Below, in pieces: positions 36,748 to 47,799 of a DNA stretch of 64,000 nucleotides. A model generated the notes under the pieces. The model searched no databases, was not told where the DNA came from, and saw nothing but the letters and a program-made list of their open reading frames with translations. This stretch comes from Pogostemon cablin (Eukaryota > Streptophyta > Magnoliopsida > Lamiales > Lamiaceae), in NCBI GenBank assembly GCA_023678885.1, contig CM043001.1, positions 1,374,001 through 1,438,000 on the forward strand. Direction: 5' to 3'. Position 1 is the stretch's first letter. Each line of letters begins with the position of its first letter. Position numbers and translations under genes: made by a program.

Positions 36748-37541
36748 CAAGAATGAAAATATCGATATCGGTAAAAATATCAATATCTTAAATTTATGGA
36801 TATATCGAATATCGATATCGATATCGGTAAATTTTTAAAAAATCACAGAAACTTGAAAAAAAAAGAAGAAAATTAATTAATTAATTTTTCAATATATTAT
36901 AATTAATTTTAATATATAAATACACTTTAAAATCTCAATAAAATCATAATACATGATAAGCAAATCAATAACATATTTAACTATTCTGGAGTCATACAAT
37001 AATTACTACTTATTGTTTAATATATAATAACTAATACCAAAATGATGATCTATGAGACTCGAATGTAAAACATGTCATACCGTCTAGATCTAAATAATAT
37101 TGGTACCAACTCATTGAATTAGAGAAATTTTGATCATAGTTCTGAATGTGCCAGTAGTACGTCGTTCTATCGAGTTTATCAAACGTAAAATAATTTTATC
37201 ATGAGATGATTTCATGCAAGTGTTACTTTATTTTTCATTTTATTTTTTTAATTAAACATATTAACAAAAAAAGTATTTGGTTAGTAAAAGTAAAACAAAA
37301 TTTTATATTATTATTTTTAAATTATAGACAATTTTTTTATATTTTCAATATATTCTTGATATTTTGTCGATATTTTATCAATATATCTCGATATCTAGAA
37401 AATTTTGAATGTGATAAATCGATATCGACATTCTTACTGATATTTTCCCAATACTAGAAAAGAAATATCTTTTTTCCTAATATTGATATCGATACTATGA
37501 AAAATGGTATATCATAAAAATTCGGGATATTTTCATCCTTG
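36748..37541. mobile_element. hAT-type non-autonomous element with ATCGATATCG arms, copy 1
   Basis: Inverted ends CAAGAATGAAAATATC and GATATTTTCATCCTTG. An 8-bp target duplication with one mismatch follows: GCAATAAC (36740-36747) and GAAATAAC (37542-37549). Each arm is built of ATATCGATATCG words. The unique centre contains a GGTACCAA word and is shared, inverted, with 57165-57948. It is 794 bp and non-coding. Confidence 0.8.
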
Positions 37542-37608
37542 GAAATAACTAATGGAGTGAAATTTAGAGGGCTATAAATTACAGATTAACCAATCTCAGT
37601 GTAGTCCA

Positions 37609-38995
37609 TGTTGGATTGTATACTAAAAGTCTAGCTTTTTGTATGAACAATGTTATAACAATTAATTTGAAATGAGAATCATATGATCAAATGATTGCAT
37701 CTTATAATTTATTTATACGTTCGATGCAATAGTCCACTTACTTTATACTGTAGAAAATATGTTGTGCGACAACACGCGGAAGATCATATTATCGGTTTTC
37801 TTATAAAGTATAAACAGATGCTCACAACCGAGATAGACGGGGACTCTCTATCGGGATGGTTGTAGTGTGGTTTGGTATTAGCTTGTCTTGGCTATAGAAT
37901 CACACTAGTGCACTTGTGTGTATTGAGCAGGACCGCTTGAGATCGTTTGACTTATACTGACTTATAGGAGAACTTGATCTCAGTTATTATGGAAGTTCGT
38001 GCTCTTAATCCCTATACAATAACCTCGACACGTAGGGCAGTATGTATTTCTTTGATTCATCAATGGGTGAGATTTACATGTAATTAAATCAACAAACTCG
38101 ATGAGTTGGGAAATAGTGCTGTCTCTATGGTGTGCTGTTGATTGTAGAAGGAATCTGTGTCCGTCATAGGTTGATGATGTCCCCTTGAGTAGCTCATAAG
38201 GATTATCATGTAAACCCTGCAGGTGGAATTTATTCCGACATGATAATGAGGTTGAGTGGTACTACTCTTGGATGAGATATTAATTAATTGAGTTGTCAGT
38301 AACTTAAATTAATTAATGGACATTGTATATCTTAAACATGGGGAGACTAACGGCTCATAATAAGAAGGAACCCAAAACGTAATTTTGGAATTGGTACGGT
38401 AGTGCAATAATAATATTTTAGTGGAATATATTATTATTATTGGACTTAAGTATAAGCTTTGGGCTAAGCTTGGATACTTAAGCCCAATGGAGGCCCAACA
38501 CAATTTCTCCTCCTGGTCCCTGCTGTAGCCCATGTATATAAGTCACCTCAACTTATCTGGAACCCTAATCTAACTGATTATTCACATGTGATGAGGGTTG
38601 AGAGCAGAATGAGGAGGTCTCGTAGATCGTCGCCCACACGACGTCGAGATCGGACTTGGGACATACGGCAGAAGATCAGAAGGTAGTTTGCTGCTGCTGT
38701 CCGCCACCTTGCGAAATTGATATAAAATCTTAAAGTGCTCAGAATTTGATGATCAATATACTGATGGAAATCTGTTGAAGAGAGGATCGTCTGACCATAA
38801 AGATCATTCAATTCTGATATCAGACGAGGAAGTTATGGCCATTTTCGTGGGACTGCATAGGCTGCCTGCGAGAATCAATCTTCATCAACATACCTTGGTG
38901 AATGGTAATCGTTTCTATAATTTACTGCTTCCGTTGTGATAAAAACGCATGGTATCCTAACAGGTCACGTTAACCAAATGATCTAGGCGCCATCA
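37609..38995 (+). repeat. E1 5' LTR
   Basis: 1387 bp, TGTTGGATTG ... GGCGCCATCA. A TATATAAG word at 38535-38542 follows GTAGCCCATG and is conserved in all four plus-strand LTRs, so it is the likely promoter TATA. Confidence 0.92.
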
Positions 38996-38997
38996 AT

Positions 38998-39009
38998 TGG
39001 TATCAGAGC
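38998..39009 (+). promoter_or_regulatory. E1 primer binding site (tRNA-iMet)
   Basis: TGGTATCAGAGC two bases after the 5' LTR. Confidence 0.92.
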
Positions 39010-39630
39010 TTCGGTTTCGTGGTGAAGCGTGACACGTTAGGTTAGGGTTTATGTGATTAATTTTTCGAAATTAGGATCGCATGTTTAGGGTTTTGGTTTT
39101 ACTGCGCAAACCATGAATATCCATATGTGAAATATACCCTATATCATATCTGTTCGTTGATGGTTGTGTGTGAGAGGATTCGACGAAAACTGTTCGTCAA
39201 TTTCACATGGAAGGAAGAAATTGAGAGAAAATCCAGCGCAGTGATATTGCAGAGGCAATAACCGGAGTTTCAACTGTTGGATCAGGCTGATTTTTGGTCA
39301 GCACGTTCAGATTTTGGGATGTACATTCTGAACGGTGAAGATCGTATTTGGAGCTTTGTGTTGTCGGGAATACGTCGAAAACAGGAGCAGTTTTTTGGGC
39401 GATTCTGTTCTGCGCAATCGAGGGAAAAGAGCTATTTCTCACAATCTAACCGTTGGATCGACCTGTAATTTGGACAGCATGTTCAAAACTCACAGGCATA
39501 GATTCTGGACGATGGAGATTGGATTCCCAGGTTCATACAGTTGCGAACCCTGAACGACAGTTGATTTAGTTTGATGTTGCGCGTTGGGCTGAACTTGGTT
39601 CCGTGCAAGTAGGCCCTTGGACGAGCAACA

Positions 39631-40358
39631 GTTCGAGCGGATTTGCATCAGGTTCGATTGGTCTGCATCAAGTTCGATCGATGTTGCACCAGATTTGAGT
39701 GGATTTGCATCAGGTTCGATTGGTCTGCATCAGATTCGATCGATGTTGCACCAGGTTCGAACGGATTTGCATCAGGTTCGATTAGTCTGCATCAGGTTCG
39801 ATCGATGCTGCACCAGGTTCGAGCGGGTCTGCATCAGGTTCGATTGGTCTGCATCAGTTTCGATCGATGTTGCACTAGGTTTGAGCGGATTTGCATCAGG
39901 TTCGATTAGTTTGCATCAGGTTCGATTGATGCTGCACCAGGTTCGAGCGGGTCTGCATCAGGTTTGATTGGTCTGCATCAGGTTCAATCGATGTTGCACC
40001 AGGTTCGAGCGGATTTGCATCAGGTTCGATTGAATTACATCAGGTTCGATCGATGTTGCACCAGGTTCGAGCGGATTTGCATCAGGTTCGATTGGTCTGC
40101 ATCAGGTTCGATCGATGCTGCACCAGGTTCGAACGGATTTGCATCAGGTTCGATTGGTCTGCATCAGGTTCGATCGATGCTGCACCAGGTTCGAGCAGGT
40201 CTGCATCAGGTTCGATTGGTCTGCATCAGGTTCAATCAATGTTGCACCAGGTTCGAGCGGATTCACATCAGGTTTGATTGGTCTGCATCAGGTTTGATCG
40301 ACTCTGCACCAGGTTCAAGCGGGTTTGCATCAATTTCGACTGGTCTGCATCAGGTTTC
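39631..40358 (+). repeat. E1 leader minisatellite, 62-bp unit, about 11.7 copies
   Basis: The unit is 62 bp and consists of three related sub-units of about 20-21 bp, each ending in CATCAGGTTCGAT or CACCAGGTTCGA. Because 62 is not a multiple of three, each reading frame passes in turn through the three translations of the unit, giving overlapping ORFs (39617-39967, 39643-39909, 39964-40452 and others) with words such as SASGSID, LHQVRSM and IRFDR. It lies in the leader between primer site and gag. The same place in E2 and E3 has different repeats. I regard the ORFs as by-products. Confidence 0.95.
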
Positions 40359-41430
40359 GCGTGAGTCTTCACAATATGATCGAGCAGGGTGCCAGAGTGG
40401 TGGAGCAGGCTGCCGGGAGGTCGATCCTCATCGCAGTTGTCCGCATTCGTGATTGGTGGCGAACAATCGAATTCGCTGTTATATAACTGTTATAATTGAT
40501 TTATTAATTGATTATTGTTATATATGTATGCATGATTCTCTATGATTTATTGCCTTAAATAGAAGCATGCTAGATTGCGTATTATATTTGGTATATTATA
40601 TGCATGTATGTTGGAGTGTTGATCAAGTCAACTTATTTTTGGTAATTTATTTCCTTATATATGACTGCTATAATTGTTTTATTGGTCAATTATTGTTATA
40701 TATTTGGAAGTATGAGCATGCTAGGTTGCATATTTTATTCTGAAATATTATATGCATGTAAAAACCCTCGGTCTTAAATAACTAAGTGGGAGAGGGGATT
40801 GGTAATTAATTCCCACGGCCTCCATTATTGGTTTGTAAGTGATGTGAGTAAACTTGGGCGTTGGCAATAGAGTCTTCCTCCCTAACGGATGAGTTTATTC
40901 ATGGATCACTGGTACAAACTTCTTTAAATAATTATTATTTGTAATGTGATGCATATGGACTTGCGCGTTGGCTATAGTGCCTTCCTCCCTAACGGATGAG
41001 CTTATATGCGGTTCACTAGTACAAACTTATATACATGATGGTTGTAGAAAGTTATCTGAGCGCGTGTGTACTTCTCCAACAGTAAGGCACATAAGCTTGG
41101 GCAGCGGACTTGGAATCAAATAATGGTGCACACTTAGATGTAAATAATTAGTATCCTTCCCAACGGAGTCACTGCTATTATTTGCATGGCTAAAGAGGAA
41201 CCGACTATTAATTATTTTGTCATGAAGTTAGGTTGACAAATGAAATTAATGGGTAAAACCTTCTCTTGTAAATGTTCGGGTTTGTAAACGTCCACACTAA
41301 CTTGGCTTGCAGACTCACGGTGCTTGAGATGTCGGTGAATTTTATTTTTATATTGTTTTGAGGGAATCAATATAAAAGGATAAAATTCGAAGTTTTGATC
41401 GGTAAATTAATTTATGATTCTCTGATTTTC
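40359..41430 (+). other. E1 leader, conserved noncoding part
   Basis: It contains two copies of a block with CTTCCTCCCTAACGGATGAG (near 40880 and 40985), then CCCAACGGAGTCACTGCT near 41160. The same words occur in E2 (47150-47450) and, inverted, in E3 (29815-30130), so this untranslated part is better conserved across the family than the coding remnants. No open frame. Confidence 0.7.
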
Positions 41431-41439
41431 AAATGGTTT

Positions 41440-43714
41440 TATCTCACATATTATTAACTAAAAGAAATTATATTTACTTGTCCAAATTAGATGATTAGAA
41501 AAGAATCTTGGTTTTGAATTTTACTGCTTAAGAAAATACATGTATGTTCTCACAAGGGACGTCTCATGATGCTTATTAAAGTCTCTAGTGAAGAGATGAG
41601 AGGTTCATAGAAATATGATGGTCTCATGTAACTCTTCGGATACTTGAGTAAGTTAAAAGGCAGAAGATCATGATTTAATTTGATGAATGAATTGGGAAAG
41701 CATGGAGTATAAATTGAAGGGAAACCTAGATCAATTTAATTCTTCGTGAATTGCCTAGATGTTTTTGAGTAAGTTCCACCTGAATTACAATAGGATGTAT
41801 ATGGTGGAAAACTTCTGGCAAAACATGTGGTAAAGGAAAGCCATTTTCATCATAATGTGAACAAGTTTTATATCTTATTCACTAGTTGTTTAAAACATGA
41901 TTAGTGATGGCATTTACTGACACGAAGTGTGTAGATACTGGAATCACTAAATGTTTATTACTAAGTGAGGATAAGATTATTATGACATGGGTAAAACTAC
42001 AAGAGTAGTGGCTATTGCAGTGGGAGTTGTCTATTTATCTAATGATATGAGTAGACGTTTGATTATGAGAAATTATTTTACGTACGTTTTCATAGAAAGA
42101 ATTTGATTTCAGTTTCTATGCATTAATAGATGGATACTCCATTTCATTTAAATGACATGGTCATTATAATGAAGGATAGAGTTGTAATCTGTTATTGTAC
42201 GTTGGTGAACAATTTGTATACTCTTAAATCATGTATATTCCACAGATGCAATAAATAGTAATTAATAATGAATCTTCTAATCTTAGTAAGAGAAAGATAC
42301 CTTCGGATATGAACTAAACATATATTTGGCATCTAAGACTAGATCATTTTACTTGAGTAGGATTCAAAAGTTGATAGCCGATAGACCCTTAGGTTTATCT
42401 GAAGTGAAAACTATCTGACTTTCAAGTCTTGCTTGGGAGTAAAAATGACTAATTGCTTTTTCAAGGCAAAGGGGTGCAGAACCAAAGATATATATGTTGG
42501 AATTAGTTCATTATGATTTATGTGGTCCTAAGAATGTCCGGATGAGAGGTGGATATGAATATTCGTCAATCGATGATTATTCTAGATACCGATATATTTA
42601 TTTGATGCACTGCATGTCTATGTTCTTTGATTAATTCAAGAATTGCAAGGCTGGTACAGTGAAGCGTCATGGAAAATATATCAAGTAATGATGATTTAAT
42701 CGTCATTACGAGTACCTCTTAGGATAGTTAGGAGCTATTAATCAGAGGTTGAGATTAAATCTCAAGTGGTCTACACCGGGCATGCCCCAGCTGAATGGTG
42801 TGGTGGATAGAAGGAATAAGACTCTTATGGTAATGATTAGATAGATGATGAATTATTTGGAATTACTTAATTCATTTTATGGATAAGCCCTAGAAACAGT
42901 AATTCATTTGAATGTTTGTCTGTTTGTGGGATATGCTATAAAAATAAAGGTGATTTATTTAGTCTAAAAGATCGAAGGGTGATTGTTAACACAAACACTA
43001 GATTTTTGGAAAGAGACTATGTATTAAATCATAAACCCATGTATAAATTGTTCTAAAGGAAGCGAGAGGGAAAAACACAAAGTATAAGTACCAAGTATAC
43101 AAGAGGATATACCACAAGATAAATTGCAACGCGTGTCACGTCTGATACACAATTGCATGTAGTGCCTTGTCGTAGTGGGAGGGTTCTTCGACAACTTGTA
43201 AGATACATATTTTGGAAAAGTCGTGAGACTTGGTCCCTCGCAAACATGAAATGGACCCACGGATACGACGAAGCACTACAAGTTAGAAATGCCAAATCCT
43301 AGCAAAGTGCAATAATATTAAAATAGAATTGATGGATTTTAAATTAGGTCTGGATGCTTTTTGAACCGCTAAATGGCGTAAAAGCAATTGAAAGCGGGCA
43401 TGCAAGAATAAAAGAGGATCATAGAATAAGGTGAAAACCTTGGAAGCAAGCTTGTTGCGAAAAGGTATACTCAGAAAGAAAGAGTTCGATTATGAGAAAA
43501 CCTGTTCGCCGGTAGTTATTCCTAAGTTGATCCGGACTCTTTTATTTGTTGCTACTCATATGAAATATGAGGGATAACAAATAGATGTCGAGACAGCTTT
43601 CCTGATTGGAAGTCTTAAGGGAAACATCTATGTGAAGCAACCAGAGTGATTCATTGCAAAAAGCTAAGAGCATTGTGATAGTAAGCTTAAAAGTGTCCAT
43701 TCATGGACTAAAGC
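41440..43714 (+). pseudogene. E1 gag-pol remnant, upstream part
   Basis: Gag-like text appears in broken frames around 41450-41850. A protease-like DTGIT reading follows near 41938, and the integrase core appears as VHYDLCGP and IDDYSRY near 42505-42600. PQLNGVVDRRN follows near 42790, with Asp where copia integrases usually have the catalytic Glu. RT opens as QIDVETAFLIGSLKGNIYVK and KQPE and stops at TGA 43647-43649, where the family normally has the Gly of PEGF. Many stops and frameshifts lie between. E2 sits at 43714/43715. Confidence 0.82.
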
Positions 43715-45101
43715 TGTTGGATTGTATACTAAAAGTCTAGTTTTTTGTATGAACAATATTATAACAATTAATTTGAAATGAGAATCATATGATCAAATGA
43801 TTGCATCTTATAATTTATTTATATGTTCGATGCAATAGTCCACTTACTTTATATTGTAGATAATATGTTGTGCGACAACACGCGGAAGATCATATTATCG
43901 GTTTCCTTATAAAGTATAAACAGATGCTCACAACTGAGATAGACGGGGACTCTCTATCGGGATGGTTGTAGTGTGGTTTGGTATTAGCTTGTCTTGGCTA
44001 TAGAATCACATTAGTGCACTTGTGTGTATTGAGCAGGACCGCTTGAGATCGTTCGACTTATACTGACTTATAGGAGAACTTGATCTCAGTTATTATGGAA
44101 GTTCGTGCTCTTAATCCCTATACAATAACCTCGACACGTAGGGCAGTATGTATTTCTTTGATTCATCAATGGGTGAGATTTACATGTAATTAAATCAACA
44201 AACTCGATGAGTTGGGAAGTAGTGCTGTCTCTATGGTGTGCTGTTGATTGTAGAAGGAATCCGTGTCCGTCATAGGTTGATGATGTCCCCTTGAGGAGCT
44301 CATAAGGATTATCATGTAAACCCTGCAGGTGGAATTTATTCCGGCATGATAATGAGGTTGAGTGGTACTACTCTTGGATGAGATATTAATTAATTGAGTT
44401 GTCAGTAACTTAAATTAATTAATGGACATTGTATATCTTAAACATGGGGAGACTAACGGGCTCATAATAAGAAGGAGCCCAAAACGTAATTTTGGGATTG
44501 GTACGGTAGTGCAGTAATAATATTTTAGTGGAATATATTATTATTATTGGACTTAAGTATAAGCTTTGGGCTAAGCTTGGATACTTAAGCCCAATGGAGG
44601 CCCAACCCAATTTCTCCTCCTGGTCCCTGCTGTAGCCCATGTATATAAGTCACCTCAGTTTGTTCTAAACCTAACTCTGCGCCTAACATACGAGAGAGAG
44701 AGTGAACAGCAGATTGAGTAGGTCTCATAGATCGTCGCCCACACGACGTCGAGATCGGACTTGGGACATACAACAGAAGACCGGAAGGTCGTTTGCTGCT
44801 GCAGTTCGTCATGTTACAAAATTCATACAAAATCGTACAGTACTCCGATTTTGATGTATTATATACTGACGGAAAGCCGTCGAAGAGAGGATCGTCTGAG
44901 CACAAAGACCACTCAATTCCGACATCAGAAGAGGAACTTATGGCTATTCTCGTGGGACTGCGCAGTCTGCCAGCGAGAATTCAACCTCTACATCAACCCT
45001 TGGTGAAAGGTAATGCGTTTCATGTTTACTTGCTTCCGCTGCTTGTTAGAAATACATGGAACCCTAACGGGTCACGTTAACCAAACGATCGAATGCCAAC
45101 A
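43715..45101 (+). repeat. E2 5' LTR
   Basis: 1387 bp, TGTTGGATTG ... GAATGCCAACA, with TATATAAG at 44642-44649. ORFs within it (for example 44585-44905 - and 44793-45080 +) recur identically in the other LTR only because the LTRs are copies. Confidence 0.95.
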
Positions 45102-45103
45102 AT

Positions 45104-45115
45104 TGGTATCAGAGC
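45104..45115 (+). promoter_or_regulatory. E2 primer binding site (tRNA-iMet)
   Basis: TGGTATCAGAGC two bases after the 5' LTR. Confidence 0.92.
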
Positions 45116-45399
45116 GTCGGTTTCGTGGTGAAGCGTGACACGTTAGGCTAGGGTTTATGTGATTAATTTTTCGGAATTAGGATCACATGTTTAGGGTTTT
45201 GGTTTTATTGCGCAAACCATGAATATCCCTATGTGATATATACCCTGTATCATATCTATTCGTCCATGGTTGTGTGTGAGAGGATTCGACGAAAACTGTT
45301 CGTCAATTTCACATGCAAGGAAGAAAAAGAGGGCAAAAATAGAATCACGTTTTTGAGAGAAAATCCAGCGCAGTGATATTGCATAGGCAATAACAGGAG

Positions 45400-45900
45400 T
45401 TTCAACGGTCGGATTGAGCTGTAATTTGGTCAGCACGTTCAGATCTTGTGAATGTACATTCTGAACGGTGGAGATCGAATTTGGAGCTTTTTCGTGCTAG
45501 GATTACGCTGAAAACAGAAGCAGATTTTTGGGCGATTCTGTTTTGCGCAGTCGAAGGAAAAGAGCCGTTTCTCACAAACTAATTGTTGGATCGAGCTGTA
45601 ATTTGGTCAGCACGTTCAGATATTGTGGATGTACATTCTGAACGGTGGAGATCGAATTTGGAGCTTTGTTTTGCTGGGATTACGCTGAAAACAGAAGCAG
45701 ATTTTTGGGCGATTCTGTTTTGCGCAGTCCAGGGAAAAGAGCCGTTCCTCAGAAATTAACCGTTGGATCGAGCTGTAATTTGGTCAGCACGTTCAGATCT
45801 TGTGGATGTACAATCTGAACGGTGAAGATTGAATTTAGAGCGTTGTCGTGCTGGGATTACGCTGAAAATAGAAGCAGATCTTCGGACAGCATGTTCAGGA
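45400..45900 (+). repeat. E2 leader triplication of about 185 bp
   Basis: The segment ATTTGGTCAGCACGTTCAGA ... GTACATTCTGAACGGTGGAG ... GGGCGATTCTGTTTTGCGCAG occurs about three times (starting near 45422, 45599 and 45778), with small changes. E1 has a single comparable stretch near 39290-39480. Confidence 0.75.
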
Positions 45901-46200
45901 CTTACAGTAATAGATTCTGGACGGTGGAGATTGGATTCTGAGAGATTTGCAGTTTCGAACTACGAACGACAGTTGGTGTAGTTTGGTGTTGCGCGTTGGG
46001 CTGAACTTGGTTTCATGCAAGTAGGCCCTTGGACGAGCGACAGTCCGGGCGAGGGGCGCTCGTCAAGGCACTTGGAGCGCTCCCTGACACGATTGATGGT
46101 GGGATATGACGATGGACGTCTTGGGGCACAAGCAATCCTGCTTGTTGCGTAAGGCATCGATTCCACAGTAGGAGTGTCGGACAAGACATTAAAATTTAGA

Positions 46201-46640
46201 GGCGTTTTTATTCCTAATATATATAACTGTCATAATTGATTTAATTGTCTATTATTGTTATATATATATGGATGCCTGATCTCTATGATTTATTGTCTTA
46301 TATAGAAGCATGCTAGATTGCATATTATATTTGGTATATTATATGCATGTATTGCTAGAGTGTTGGATAAGACATCCAATTTTAGGAAAACTAATTCTTA
46401 ATATATAACTGCCATAATAGATTGTATATTATTGTTATATATGGATGTCGAATTAATTCCTAATATATGACTGCTATAATTGATTTAATAATCTATTATT
46501 GTCATATATGGATGTCGAATTAATTCCTAATATATAACTGCTATAATTAATTGTCTATTATTGTTATATATGGATGTTGAATTAATTCCTAATATATAAC
46601 TGACATAATTGATTTAATTATCTATTATTGTTGTATATGG
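46201..46640 (+). repeat. E2 leader AT-rich tandem repeat, about 60-68 bp unit
   Basis: Four to five units with AATTAATTCCTAATATATAA, CTGCTATAATTGATTTAAT and CTATTATTGTTATATATGGA. The unit length varies through short indels. It occupies the part of the leader where E1 has its 62-bp minisatellite. Confidence 0.85.
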
Positions 46641-46860
46641 TTGCTCGTCGATATCGATGATTTCGATAATCTAGACGATATCGACAATCGATATCGATAG
46701 TTTTGGAATGTTGATAATCTTTATGTTTTTCGAATATTTGATAATCTAGTCGATATCGATGATTTTGATAATCTGGACGACATCGACGGTCGATATCGAT
46801 GGTTTTGAAAATTGGACAATCTGGAAATTTCAAAATTTTGATAGTTTGGAAGTCTTTGCT
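46640..46860 (+). repeat. E2 leader ATATCGAT-rich repeat
   Basis: Repeated words GATATCGATGATTTTGATAA, TCTAGACGATATCGAC and TCGATATCGATGGTTTT, spaced by about 50-60 bp. The minus-strand ORF across it (46618-46833) is a by-product of the repeat (RYRLDYQNHRYR words). Confidence 0.75.
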
Positions 46861-47799
46861 GATATTCGTGACTGATGGCGAACAATCGAATTCGCTGATA
46901 TATAAATGTTAATGATTGATTTAATTATTGATTATTGTTATATATGTATGCATGACTCTTTGGGATTTACTGCCTTATGTGCCGTGATAGGAGCATGCTA
47001 GGATTGCGTATATTATTCTGAATATTATATGCATGTAAAAACCCTCGGTTTTAAATAACTAAGTGGGAGAGGGGATTGGTAAAAATTCCCGCAGCCTCCA
47101 TTATTGGTTTGTAAGTGATGTGAGTAAACTTGCGTGTTGGCAATAGGCCTTCCTCCCTAACGGATGAGTTTATTCACGGATCACTGGTACAGACTTCATT
47201 ACATAATTATTATTTGTAATGTGGCACATGAACTTACGTGTTGGCAATAGGCCTTCCTCCCTAACGGATGAGTTTATGTGGGGCTCACTGGTACAAACTT
47301 ATAATTGATGATTGTAGGAAGCTATCCGAGCGCGTGTGTACTTCTCCAACTGTAAGGCACACAAGCTCGCGCAGTGGACTTGGGATCAAATAATGGTGTA
47401 CACTTAGGTGTAAATAATTAGTATCCTCCCCAACGGAGTCACTGCTTTTATTTGCATGGCTAAAGAGGAACCGACTATTAATTATTTTGTCATGAGGTTA
47501 GGTTGACAAATGAAATTAATGGGTAAAACCTTCTCTTGTAAATGTTCGGGTTTGTAAACGTCCACACTATCGTGGCTTGCAGACTCACGGTGCTTGAGAT
47601 GTCGGTGAATTTTAATTTTATATTATTTTGAGGGAATCAATATAAAAGGATAAAATTCGAAGATTTGATCGGTGTATTTATTTATGATTCTCTGTAATTT
47701 CAAATGGTTTTATCTCGCTTATTGTTGACTAAAAGAAATTATATTTACTGGTCCAAAATTAGATGATTAGAAAAGAATATTGGTTTTGAATTTTACTGC

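Noticed and set aside
39631..40358. Regular repeats as a CRISPR-like array
   Set aside because: The units are contiguous, diverged and without unique spacers, in a plant retrotransposon.
39617..40452. Overlapping plus-strand ORFs with HQVR and SGSID repeats as a novel repeat protein
   Set aside because: They follow from a 62-bp DNA repeat in a retrotransposon leader that is read in every frame; there is no start context or conservation in E2 or E3.
44585..45080. ORFs inside the E2 LTR repeated at 51493-51988
   Set aside because: They recur only because LTRs are duplicates. They are short, overlap on both strands and lack known domains.
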